From an uncultured Clostridia bacterium (GTDB lineage: Bacteria > Bacillota > Clostridia > Oscillospirales > Butyricicoccaceae), in NCBI GenBank assembly GCA_910586575.1, contig CAJUJQ010000135.1, positions 1-8,333 of the forward strand: a stretch of 8,333 nucleotides of DNA, written 5' to 3'. Below are positions 1 through 6,337 of the stretch, piece after piece. The translations under genes and the position numbers were made by a program. Numbering within the stretch: position 1 is the stretch's first letter; each line of letters begins with the position of its first letter. A model generated the notes under the pieces. It saw only the letters and a list, made by a program, of their open reading frames with translations. It did not search any database and was not told the DNA's origin.

Positions 1-74
1 TCACGTCTCTCTTTCAATGGCTTCCTTTTTCTGGGATTTTTATGAAACTGCCGTGGGAATGACAAAATTCCGTC

Positions 75-103
75 TTGACAAACAGGGGAAATTCGTGTAT
101 GAT
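75..103 (+). promoter_or_regulatory. Promoter of the copper-efflux operon
   Basis: A perfect -35 hexamer TTGACA (75-80) is followed, after 17 bases, by the -10 hexamer TATGAT (98-103), which matches consensus at five of six positions. Transcription should begin near 110, giving a leader of about 45 bases before the copA start. The G/C-tract palindrome at 119-136 lies just inside the predicted transcript. Seen directly: hexamers and spacing. Inferred: use by the housekeeping sigma factor. Confidence 0.8.
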
Positions 104-118
104 GAAACTATCAATCAG

Positions 119-136
119 ACCCCGTATCCCGGGGGT
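119..136. promoter_or_regulatory. Candidate CsoR operator
   Basis: ACCCCG (119-124) faces CGGGGGT (130-136) in a pseudo-palindrome centred on a short AT-containing core, and more G residues continue to 142. Known CsoR operators are inverted G/C tracts flanked by A/T and lie over or next to the promoter of the copper operon. This one is about ten bases past the predicted transcription start and reaches almost to the ribosome binding site. A CsoR gene is the last gene of the same operon, so autoregulation is the natural reading. The assignment rests on pattern resemblance and context. Confidence 0.55.
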
Positions 137-153
137 GGGAGGTAAGGATAAGG

Positions 154-2694
154 ATGATACAGCATTTTAACGTGACCGGCATGAGCTGTGCCGCCTGCTC
201 GGCGCATGTCGAAAAAGCCGTTGGCGCACTATCAGGCGTTCGCCAGGTACAGGTGAATTTGCTTGCCGGTACGATGAAGGTTGATTATGAAGAAGCCGCG
301 CTGGACGACGCAGGCATTATCCAAGCGGTGGTTTCCGGCGGCTACGGTGCGTCGGTGCGCGGGAAGGACGGCGCAAAAGCCGCTTCCAACGCGCCGCAGT
401 CCGACCCCAACGCCGACCTTCAGGAAATGTGGCGGCGGATTGTGGTTTCATTTGTGTTCCTCGCGCTGCTGATGTACGTTTCCATGGGGCATATGGTGGG
501 CGCGCCGCTGCCTTCGGTGCTTACCGGCGCGGAAAATATGATGGGCTTTGCGCTCACCCAGTTTTTACTCACCCTGCCAATCTGCATTGTCAATAAAAAA
601 TATTATGTGAACGGCTTCAAAACGCTTTTGCACCGTGCGCCGACGATGGATGCGCTGATTGCGGTCGGTTCGGGTGCAGCAATGGTTTACGGCGTGTTTG
701 CGCTTTATCAGATCGGTTACGGCCTTGGGCATGGTGATATGGCGCGTGTGCATGAATATGGGCACGACCTTTATTTTGAGTCCGCCGGTATGATTTTGAC
801 GTTGGTGACGCTGGGCAAATACTTCGAGACCCGCTCGAAAAAACGCACCGGTGAGGCGATCGCCAAGCTGATGGATCTCCGCCCGCAGACCGCGCAGGTT
901 ATCCGGGACGGCGTGGAAGTGACTGTTCCCATCGATGAAGTGCTGGTCGGTGACCTGATTGCCGTCCGTCCGGGGCAGAGCGTACCGGTTGACGGCGTTA
1001 TCACCGAAGGCCGCACCGCGCTTGACGAATCCGCGCTGACCGGGGAAAGCATTCCGGTCGAAAAGGGTGAGGGGGACGCTATCATTGCAGCTACCATCAA
1101 CAAGACCGGTTCGGTGGTTTTCCGCGCGTCGCGCGTCGGCGACGATACGACCCTATCACAGATTATCCGGCTGGTGGAGGAAGCAAGCGCTTCCAAGGCG
1201 CCAATTGCCGCACTGGCAGATAAAGTCGCGGGAATTTTTGTTCCGGCGGTGCTCGGGATTGCGCTCGTAACCGCAATTATCTGGCTTGCCGTGGGTGCGA
1301 CTTTTACGTTTGCGCTGTCGTGTGCGATTGCGGTGTTGGTCATTTCATGTCCGTGCGCGCTGGGGCTTGCAACGCCGGTAGCGATTATGGTTGGCACGGG
1401 CGTCGGCGCGGAAAACGGCGTCCTGTTCCAATCTGCGGAAGCGCTGGAACGCTTGCAGGCTGTCAATGCGGTGGTACTCGATAAGACCGGCACGGTAACG
1501 GAGGGGCACCCGCGTGTAACCGATGTGGTTCCCGCAGGCATTGACAAACGGGAATTGCTGACCGTTGCGCTGTCGCTGGAGCAGCCGTCCGAGCACCCGC
1601 TGGCCGAGGCGGTCGTCACCTACGCAAAGGCGCAGGGCATCTGTCCCGGGGAAACCCGCGATTTTGCCGCCGAGGTCGGCAAGGGCATTGCGGCGACCGT
1701 CAACGGCAAAGTATGTACGGCGGGCAACGCACGGCTGATGGGCGAGCAGGGGATTGACCTTTCCACGCTGGAAGCGCAGGGCGCGGCATTCGCGGCAGCA
1801 GGCAAAACACCGCTGTATTTCGCGCGGGAGGGCAGGGCAATTGGTTTGCTGGCGATTGCCGATGTCGTTAAAGAAACTAGTGCGCAGGCGGTCAAAGCGC
1901 TGCGCGATTTGCGGATTGATGTGACGCTGTTGACCGGTGACAACCAAGTGACTGCGGAAGCCATCCGCAGGGAATTGGATATCCCGCGCGTAGTTGCCGA
2001 GGTGCTGCCGCAGGACAAAGAGCGGGAAATCCGCACCCTACAGGAGCAGGGCAAGGTCGTCGCCATGGTGGGTGACGGCATCAATGACGCGCCTGCGCTC
2101 GCCAGGGCAGATGTTGGCATTGCTATCGGCGCGGGAACCGATGTTGCTATCGAATCGGCGGATGTGGTGCTGATGAAATCCGATTTGATGGACGCGGTCA
2201 ACGCGGTTCGTCTGTCCCGCGCGGTTATCCGCAATATTCGGCAAAACCTGTTTTGGGCATTCTTCTACAACTGCATCGGCATTCCGCTGGCTGCCGGTGT
2301 ATTCTGGACGGCATTTTCCCTCAAATTAAGCCCGATGTTTGGCGCGGCAGCAATGAGCCTGTCGTCCGTATGCGTCGTTTCCAACGCTTTGCGGCTAAAG
2401 CTGTTCCAACCGCTGCACTCCCAGCATTCTGCGGCGCAGGCCGTTGAAACCATACAAACCAAAAACCGAAAGGAAGATGTAACCATGAAAAAGACCATTT
2501 CGATTGAAGGCATGATGTGCCCGCACTGCTCAGGCCGTGTAACTGACGCATTGAACGCGCTGGACGGCGTTTCCGCCGAGGTCAGCCATGAAACCGGCAA
2601 GGCAGTCTGCACACTGTCCGGCGATGTTTCGGACGATGCCCTGCGCGCCGCTGTGACGGAGGCAGGTTATAAAGTATTGGGGATTGAAGCGTGA
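154..2694 (+). CDS. copA: CopA-type Cu(I)-translocating P1B-ATPase with N- and C-terminal HMA domains
   Basis: Copper-exporting P-type ATPase of the cytoplasmic membrane; it uses ATP to pump Cu(I) out. In order: an N-terminal HMA domain (about 3-68) with GMSCAAC (Cys12, Cys15); four helices (about 95-115, 131-147, 165-185, 206-224); the actuator motif TGES (296-299); the ion-path CPC motif (399-401); the phosphorylation site DKTGT (Asp443); the SEHP loop (His481-Pro482); TGD (594-596); GDGINDAP (640-647); and a last helix pair carrying FYN and MSLSS signatures typical of Cu(I) pumps. A second HMA domain (778-846; Cys789, Cys792) is added at the C-terminus after a charged linker, which is unusual and resembles a fused CopZ. 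The TM3-TM4 loop holds several His residues (193, 200, 204). The ATG at 154 follows GGAGG and AAGGA, and the HMA fold starts at once. The 846-residue length suits a pump plus one extra HMA domain. It is first in the operon and overlaps csoR. Confidence 0.96.
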   Translation: MIQHFNVTGMSCAACSAHVEKAVGALSGVRQVQVNLLAGTMKVDYEEAALDDAGIIQAVVSGGYGASVRGKDGAKAASNAPQSDPNADLQEMWRRIVVSFVFLALLMYVSMGHMVGAPLPSVLTGAENMMGFALTQFLLTLPICIVNKKYYVNGFKTLLHRAPTMDALIAVGSGAAMVYGVFALYQIGYGLGHGDMARVHEYGHDLYFESAGMILTLVTLGKYFETRSKKRTGEAIAKLMDLRPQTAQVIRDGVEVTVPIDEVLVGDLIAVRPGQSVPVDGVITEGRTALDESALTGESIPVEKGEGDAIIAATINKTGSVVFRASRVGDDTTLSQIIRLVEEASASKAPIAALADKVAGIFVPAVLGIALVTAIIWLAVGATFTFALSCAIAVLVISCPCALGLATPVAIMVGTGVGAENGVLFQSAEALERLQAVNAVVLDKTGTVTEGHPRVTDVVPAGIDKRELLTVALSLEQPSEHPLAEAVVTYAKAQGICPGETRDFAAEVGKGIAATVNGKVCTAGNARLMGEQGIDLSTLEAQGAAFAAAGKTPLYFAREGRAIGLLAIADVVKETSAQAVKALRDLRIDVTLLTGDNQVTAEAIRRELDIPRVVAEVLPQDKEREIRTLQEQGKVVAMVGDGINDAPALARADVGIAIGAGTDVAIESADVVLMKSDLMDAVNAVRLSRAVIRNIRQNLFWAFFYNCIGIPLAAGVFWTAFSLKLSPMFGAAAMSLSSVCVVSNALRLKLFQPLHSQHSAAQAVETIQTKNRKEDVTMKKTISIEGMMCPHCSGRVTDALNALDGVSAEVSHETGKAVCTLSGDVSDDALRAAVTEAGYKVLGIEA
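2485..2694 (+). other. Possible internal in-frame CopZ-like chaperone start within copA
   Basis: An ATG at 2485, in the copA frame (Met778), is preceded by AAAGGAAG (2469-2476), a good Shine-Dalgarno match about 10 bases upstream. Starting there gives a complete 69-residue HMA domain, MKKTISIEGMMCPHC onward, with Cys12 and Cys15 of the short form in the MxCxxC copper site. That is the usual size and fold of the CopZ copper chaperone. The two codons before the ATG add no domain sequence, and the stretch upstream is a hydrophilic linker. The layout suggests a copA-copZ pair fused by loss of the stop codon, with the old start signal kept. Known: E. coli makes a CopZ-like product from copA by frameshifting, so dual output from one gene has precedent. 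Inferred: actual initiation here. Confidence 0.45.
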
Positions 2695-2963
2695 AGGCAG
2701 ATAAAAAACGGGTTTCCAAGCTGGTAAAGATGGCGCGCGGCCAGTCGGAAGCGGTTCTCGAAATGATTGAGAACGACCGGTACTGCATGGAGATTGCAAA
2801 CCAGCTTGCGGCGGCGGAATCGCTGCTGCACAAGGCGCGACAGGAGGTGCTTCGCGCCCATTTGGAAGGCTGTGTGCGCGAAGCGTTGGAGTGCGGCGAC
2901 GAAAGCGAACGGATACGCAAGCTGGATGAAATTATCAGCCTGCTCGACAAAGCCGATCGATAA
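2691..2963 (+). CDS. csoR: CsoR-family copper-sensing transcriptional repressor
   Basis: A 90-residue all-helical DUF156/CsoR-family repressor. The family signature RGQ (16-18) and the NDRYC stretch lead into the Cu(I) ligand set Cys32, His57 and Cys61 (C...HxxxC). Tyr31 sits next to the first Cys, as in copper sensors of this family. The His ligand argues against CstR-type persulfide sensors, and the Cys-His-Cys order argues against RcnR and FrmR. An extra Cys68 is present. Cu(I) binding is expected to release the protein from its operator. The start is GTG at 2691, overlapping the copA stop as GTGA, with GGGGA (2679-2683) seven bases upstream, so it is probably translationally coupled to copA. 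Placing the repressor last rather than first in the operon is less common. The likely target is the G/C palindrome upstream of copA. Confidence 0.93.
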   Translation: MKADKKRVSKLVKMARGQSEAVLEMIENDRYCMEIANQLAAAESLLHKARQEVLRAHLEGCVREALECGDESERIRKLDEIISLLDKADR

Positions 2964-2971
2964 AATACCAC

Positions 2972-3013
2972 AAAAAAGCCCGCGGAGCAGTGATTTGTTC
3001 CGCAGGCTTTTTT
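2972..3013. terminator. Shared bidirectional rho-independent terminator
   Basis: AAAAAAGCC-C-GCGGA (2972-2986) pairs with TCCGC-A-GGCTTTTTT (2999-3013), with a single C/A mismatch inside the stem and a loop of about 12 bases. The T-run ends the + strand csoR transcript. The A-run becomes a T-run for the - strand transcript leaving the ABC ATPase gene, whose stop is about 20 bases away. One hairpin therefore serves both convergent operons. Confidence 0.85.
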
Positions 3014-3034
3014 GTTAGGGGACAACCCTGCATG

Positions 3035-3817
3035 TCACTCACTGAGCAGCATACGGTCATTGTCGATATTGAACTTTTTCAGCAGGTCGGAAACCTGAAG
3101 GTTTTTCTTTTCTTCCCCCTTGATATCGACCACGATCCGCCCTTCGTTCATCATAATCAGGCGGTTGCCGTAAGTGATGGCATTGCGCATGTTGTGGGTG
3201 ACCATCAGCGCGGTCAGCTGGTCGCGGCGGATGATTTCGTCGGTCAGCTGCAACACCTTGTCCGCAGTTTTAGGGTCAAGCGCCGCGGTATGCTCGTCGA
3301 GCAGGAGCAAATTGGGCTTCTTGATGGTCGCCATTAACAGGGTAAGCGCCTGCCGCTGCCCGCCAGAAAGCAGGCCGACCTTGCTGGTCATGCGGTTTTC
3401 AAGGCCAAGTCCGAGCGGTGCGAGTTTTTCGCGATAAAGCTCACGTTCCTTCGCGGTAATGCCCTTGCGGAAGGTGCGCGCGTCCCCGCGCCGTGCTGCA
3501 AGCGCCAGATTTTCCTCGATTCCCATATTGGCGGCGGTGCCCATCATTGGATCCTGGAAAACACGCCCCAGGAATTTCGCGCGTTTGTATTCCGGCAGGG
3601 AAGTCACAACGGTGTTACCGATCACAATCGAGCCTTGGTCTACCGGAAAAACACCGGAAATCGCGTTCAGCATGGTGGATTTGCCTGCGCCGTTACCGCC
3701 GATGATGGTGACAAAGTCGCCGGGTTCCAGCTTCAAATTGATCCCGTTCAATGCGTTTTTTTCGTTAATAGTGCCCGCATTGAAGGTTTTATAAAGTCCT
3801 TTCAGTTCCAGCATCAC
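3035..3817 (-). CDS. ABC transporter ATP-binding protein (COG1101-like)
   Basis: Cytoplasmic ATPase subunit of the importer encoded with the two genes upstream of it. All nucleotide-binding motifs are intact in the 260-residue form: Walker A GGNGAGKST (40-48), Q-loop Gln88, signature LSGGQ (150-154), Walker B LLLLDE (170-175), and the H-loop His208 in VTHNM. The length and the DEHTAALDPKTA stretch fit ATPases that partner PF04392 binding proteins. It starts at GTG 3817, overlapping the permease stop as GTGA. GGGAGG lies six bases upstream of that codon and nine from an ATG at 3814, so either could be used; the proteins differ by one residue. It is the last gene of the operon, followed by the shared terminator. 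Substrate choice is set by the binding protein and permease, not by this subunit. Confidence 0.93.
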   Translation of the reverse strand: MMLELKGLYKTFNAGTINEKNALNGINLKLEPGDFVTIIGGNGAGKSTMLNAISGVFPVDQGSIVIGNTVVTSLPEYKRAKFLGRVFQDPMMGTAANMGIEENLALAARRGDARTFRKGITAKERELYREKLAPLGLGLENRMTSKVGLLSGGQRQALTLLMATIKKPNLLLLDEHTAALDPKTADKVLQLTDEIIRRDQLTALMVTHNMRNAITYGNRLIMMNEGRIVVDIKGEEKKNLQVSDLLKKFNIDNDRMLLSE

Positions 3818-4737
3818 TTTTTGCCTCCCTTAGAAAAATATTTGCCCTTCCAGTAAGGGATGGCGAGGAAAACCGCAACCACAAGTGCCGAGAGCAGCTT
3901 GAGCAGATTGGCATCCAGGCCAAGCACAAGGACGATCTGGATGACGATGTAATAAATAATCGAGCCGCAGGCAACCGCCAGCAGCCGGAGCGCAAAATTC
4001 CGGAAAATACGGCCAAATACCGCTTCGCCAATGATGCAGGCGGCAAGACCAATGACGATTGCGCCGCGTCCCATGCTGACATCGGAAAAGCCCTGGTACT
4101 GGGTCAGCAGCGCACCGGAGAACGCGACCAGCGCATTGGAAAGCATCAGCCCGAGCACCTTATTGAGATCGGTATTGATGCCCTGTGCGCGGCTCATATT
4201 CGGGTTGGAACCAGTCGCACGGATGCCGCAGCCCAGCTCCGTACCGAAGAACCAGTAGAGCAGGGCAATCACTGCCAATGTAATCAAGGTTACCATCACC
4301 AGCGGGTTATGGAGCGCCGCTTCTTTTACCCAACGGAGCGAAACCAGCAAATCAAACTTGTCCACGTTGATGGCTTGGTTGGATTTCCCCATGATTTTCA
4401 GATTGATGGAATACAGCGAAAGCTGGGTCAAAATACCCGCCAGGATCGCCGGGATGCCCATAAAGGTATGGAAAATACCGGTTGCAAGGCCGGTGAGCAT
4501 GCCCGCAATCAACGCGGCCAGCATAGCGACCCATACATTATATCCGGCAAGCATCAACATGATGCAGACCGCGCCGCCGGTACAAAACGAGCCGTCAACG
4601 GTCAGATCGGCTACGTCAAGGATGCGGTAGGTGATGTATACGCCAATCGCCATAATACCCCAGATAAGGCCCTGCGCCACGGCGCCGGGCAATGCCCCCG
4701 GCAAGGAAGCCAGCCGGGAGAGAATGGTTAAAATCAA
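3814..4737 (-). CDS. ABC transporter permease, branched-chain-type (COG4120-like)
   Basis: Membrane subunit of the importer, a BPD_transp_2-type permease with about eight to nine hydrophobic helices. The hallmark stretch YITYRILDVADLTVDGSF (about residues 34-51) is typical of permeases paired with PF04392 binding proteins. GCGIRATGSNPNMSRAQGI further on is the cytoplasmic coupling loop that contacts the ATPase. I chose the TTG at 4737 as the start: GGAGGGG (4744-4750) lies six bases upstream, and the protein is then 307 residues and begins directly with the first helix. The ATG at 4764 would add nine residues but has no ribosome binding site and would place the GGAGGGG inside the gene. The stop overlaps the ATPase start. 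A terminator-like hairpin separates it from the binding-protein gene, so it is probably made in smaller amounts than the binding protein. Confidence 0.92.
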   Translation of the reverse strand: MILTILSRLASLPGALPGAVAQGLIWGIMAIGVYITYRILDVADLTVDGSFCTGGAVCIMLMLAGYNVWVAMLAALIAGMLTGLATGIFHTFMGIPAILAGILTQLSLYSINLKIMGKSNQAINVDKFDLLVSLRWVKEAALHNPLVMVTLITLAVIALLYWFFGTELGCGIRATGSNPNMSRAQGINTDLNKVLGLMLSNALVAFSGALLTQYQGFSDVSMGRGAIVIGLAACIIGEAVFGRIFRNFALRLLAVACGSIIYYIVIQIVLVLGLDANLLKLLSALVVAVFLAIPYWKGKYFSKGGKK

Positions 4738-4774
4738 GAAGAACCCCTCCAAACAAATGCTCATAGATAAAAAT

Positions 4775-4780
4775 ATTATA
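4775..4780 (-). promoter_or_regulatory. Possible -10 element ahead of the permease gene
   Basis: A perfect TATAAT on the - strand lies just after the intergenic hairpin and about 40 bases before the permease start. No convincing -35 is present: the expected position falls within the hairpin stem and reads roughly TTCCCT. It could be a weak secondary promoter for the permease and ATPase genes, or just AT-rich sequence next to the T-tract. Confidence 0.25.
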
Positions 4781-4783
4781 ACA

Positions 4784-4823
4784 AAAAACAGTGAAAAAGG
4801 GAAGCCCCTTTTTCACTGTTTTT
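4784..4823 (-). terminator. Intercistronic hairpin terminator between binding protein and permease genes
   Basis: A perfect 18-bp stem (4784-4801 with 4806-4823) is closed by a four-base loop. On the - strand it is followed by a T-run (4788-4783). It begins about 20 bases after the stop of the binding-protein gene. Partial termination here would give more binding protein than permease and ATPase, a common arrangement in ABC importer operons. The stem could also shield the upstream mRNA from 3' decay. On the + strand it is flanked by T-rich sequence too, but no + strand gene ends here. Confidence 0.8.
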
Positions 4824-4842
4824 GTACTTTTTTCAGAAGAAA

Positions 4843-5886
4843 TTACGCAGCCGCCTCAATTGCTTCGTAGCCTTCCGGAACGGTGATGCCAAGCTCTTCG
4901 CAGATATCCGCGTTGTATTTCTTGGTAACCGTTGTGTATGCAACCGGCATGGTGGCAATGTCAGCCTCGCCGGACAGGATCTGCGCAGCCATCTCACCAG
5001 TGGTGCGGCCAAGGTCATAGTAGCTGATGGACAGGGTAGCAACGCCGCAGCCGCGGGCAATGCCTTCCTCACCGGCGAATACCGGGACCTTTGCGGGACG
5101 GCAGATGTTGTCGATGATACCGGTGTTGTTTGCGGCGGTGTTGTCCGTCGGGACGTACAGCACTTCGTTTTCATTGGAAGCGGTCGTGCAGACAGCAGCC
5201 AGGTCGTTGGAGTCCGCGAAGGGGTAAAGGGTGGCGGTGCAGCCCAGGCCTTCGAGCGCTGCCTTGACAACGTCTACCTGATACTGGGAGTTGGCTTCCG
5301 CAGAGCAGTACAGCAGGCCAATCTTCTGCACGTCGGGCATCCATTCCTTGATCATCGCTGCCTGTTCGTCCAGGGGCGCGCGGTCGGAGGTACCAGAGAT
5401 ATTGCCGCCAACGGTGCCGTCAAAATCATCAATGCTGAGCGCAACGCCATACTCGGTAACAGAAGTGCCAAGGATCGGGATATCGCTGGTGCCAGCGGCA
5501 GCCGCCTGAAGGGCAGGGGTCGCGTTGGCAAGGATCAGGTCAACGCCCTCCGAAACAAAACCATTGATAATGGTGGAGCAGGTATTTGCGTCACCCTGTG
5601 CGTTCTGGTACTTGAAGGAAACGCCGTCGCCAAGCGCTTCGGCCAGGGCATCCTGGAAGCCCTTGGTTGCCGCGTCGAGTGCCTCATGCTCCATCAGCTG
5701 GCAAATGCCGATGATGTAGGAGCCGGTCGCTTCGGTGCCGCCCTCTTCGGGGGTGCTGGCATCGTCAGAAGACGCGGGGGTATCATTGCCGGCATCGGCG
5801 CTGTCCGCGTTGTCATTGCCGCCGCAGGCCGCCATGCTCAGTATCATAAGGCCAGCCAGCAGAAGCGCAAGAATTTTCTTCTTCAT
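4843..5886 (-). CDS. ABC transporter substrate-binding lipoprotein (ABC_sub_bind, PF04392-like)
   Basis: Extracellular, membrane-anchored binding protein of the importer, 347 residues. A signal peptide (MKKK, hydrophobic 5-18) ends in a lipobox-like SMAAC with Cys21 as the lipidation site. An acidic, low-complexity linker rich in Asp, Ala and Ser runs from 24 to 55. The periplasmic-binding-protein-like fold starts at YIIGICQLMEHEALDAA (57-73). It includes NAQGD (95-99), VDLILANATPALQAA (115-129) and GTSDRAPLDEQ (165-175), which match the PF04392 family closely. Characterised relatives bind aromatic amino acids such as tryptophan or tyrosine, but the ligand cannot be read from this sequence. 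The ATG at 5886 was chosen because AAGGAAGG lies eight bases upstream and the signal peptide starts there; the open frame extends to 5982 without a sensible start and runs over the promoter. First gene of the operon. Confidence 0.93.
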   Translation of the reverse strand: MKKKILALLLAGLMILSMAACGGNDNADSADAGNDTPASSDDASTPEEGGTEATGSYIIGICQLMEHEALDAATKGFQDALAEALGDGVSFKYQNAQGDANTCSTIINGFVSEGVDLILANATPALQAAAAGTSDIPILGTSVTEYGVALSIDDFDGTVGGNISGTSDRAPLDEQAAMIKEWMPDVQKIGLLYCSAEANSQYQVDVVKAALEGLGCTATLYPFADSNDLAAVCTTASNENEVLYVPTDNTAANNTGIIDNICRPAKVPVFAGEEGIARGCGVATLSISYYDLGRTTGEMAAQILSGEADIATMPVAYTTVTKKYNADICEELGITVPEGYEAIEAAA

Positions 5887-5918
5887 TGTGAAAACCTTCC
5901 TTTTCGATGAAACAATTC

Positions 5919-5941
5919 GCAGGGGAGACAAAACCTCCTGC
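5919..5941 (-). other. Small hairpin in the binding-protein mRNA leader
   Basis: Within the roughly 60-base leader of the importer transcript, GCAGG and CCTGC form a five-bp stem around an imperfect inner part. One arm holds AGGAGG and the other CTCCCC. It lies very close to the predicted 5' end, so it may stabilise the mRNA. The leader is too short for a T-box or a typical riboswitch, and no T-box motif was seen. Confidence 0.3.
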
Positions 5942-5953
5942 CTACAGTTTTTC

Positions 5954-5982
5954 ATTTTAGCAGTTAAAAGCGCCCGGGTCAA
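5954..5982 (-). promoter_or_regulatory. Promoter of the ABC importer operon
   Basis: On the - strand, TTGACC (5982-5977) is followed after exactly 17 bases by TAAAAT (5959-5954). Each hexamer matches consensus at five of six positions. Transcription should start near 5947, about 60 bases before the ATG of the binding-protein gene. Confidence 0.75.
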
Positions 5983-6267
5983 GATAAACTTTTATTTCGA
6001 CATGATTTTTTCGTGGGGGAGGGTGGCTTTTTCTTCCAGATATGTCAGCTGAAATATTAACGCAGTGAATTGTGAAAGGAAACACAATCAGAAATTTCAC
6101 CTGGGGGATTGCATTTTTATCCCTATTCTTCCGTCGAATTTAACAAAACAGCAATTTGATTTTCGTTAAAAAGCACTAAAACGGAGTCGAAAATTTGTAG
6201 GCTTGCATAAAAACGCTGAAAATTCAAAAAACACAAAATAGGGGCTTTTCTTTTTTCCACGGCATGG
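5983..6267. other. AT-rich gap between the divergent importer and HPr-like transcription units
   Basis: With the two leaders included, 5887-6337 is free of genes. Beyond the two promoters it is mostly AT-rich. It holds an inverted repeat ATTGTG-N8-CACAAT (6069-6088), a partly overlapping inverted pair GTGAAA (6072-6077) and TTTCAC (6095-6100), and a G-rich run (6015-6026). I see no credible small coding sequence, RNA gene or terminator. The inverted repeats could be regulator sites upstream of either promoter. Confidence 0.5.
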
Positions 6268-6273
6268 TATAAT
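6268..6273 (+). promoter_or_regulatory. Extended -10 promoter of the HPr-like gene
   Basis: A perfect TATAAT is preceded by TGG, giving the extended -10 form TGnTATAAT. The -35 region is poor (about TTTTCT at 6246-6251), which extended -10 promoters tolerate. Transcription would start near 6280, some 58 bases before the ATG. Confidence 0.7.
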
Positions 6274-6337
6274 GGGAACATAGAAAGCAAAGCAACAAGA
6301 AAGAAAACAGTACATAACGAACTGGAGGTAACTGACG

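Noticed and set aside
1..74. Possible start of a divergent gene on the - strand at the left edge
   Set aside because: Too little sequence to support a start codon, ribosome binding site or frame; nothing else is recognisable in these bases.
771..1619. Long - strand open frame antisense to copA
   Set aside because: The translation is Ser/Thr/Ala-rich low-complexity sequence with no recognisable domain, and it mirrors a fully conserved P-type ATPase gene. Long antisense frames are common in GC-rich genes.
4822..5910. 362-codon + strand open frame antisense to the binding-protein gene
   Set aside because: The - strand frame has a signal peptide, lipobox, family motifs, ribosome binding site and promoter. 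The + strand frame has none of these, and its start lies within the hairpin terminator region.
5887..5950. T-box or riboswitch ahead of the importer operon
   Set aside because: The leader is only about 60 bases and shows no T-box motif or multi-stem structure, only a small hairpin.
5887..5982. N-terminal extension of the binding protein to 5982
   Set aside because: It would overlap the -35 and -10 promoter elements and bury the signal peptide 32 residues inside; ATG 5886 has a good ribosome binding site.
6015..6026. G-rich run as a G-quadruplex
   Set aside because: Only two G-tracts of three or more are present in the run, too few for a four-tract quadruplex.
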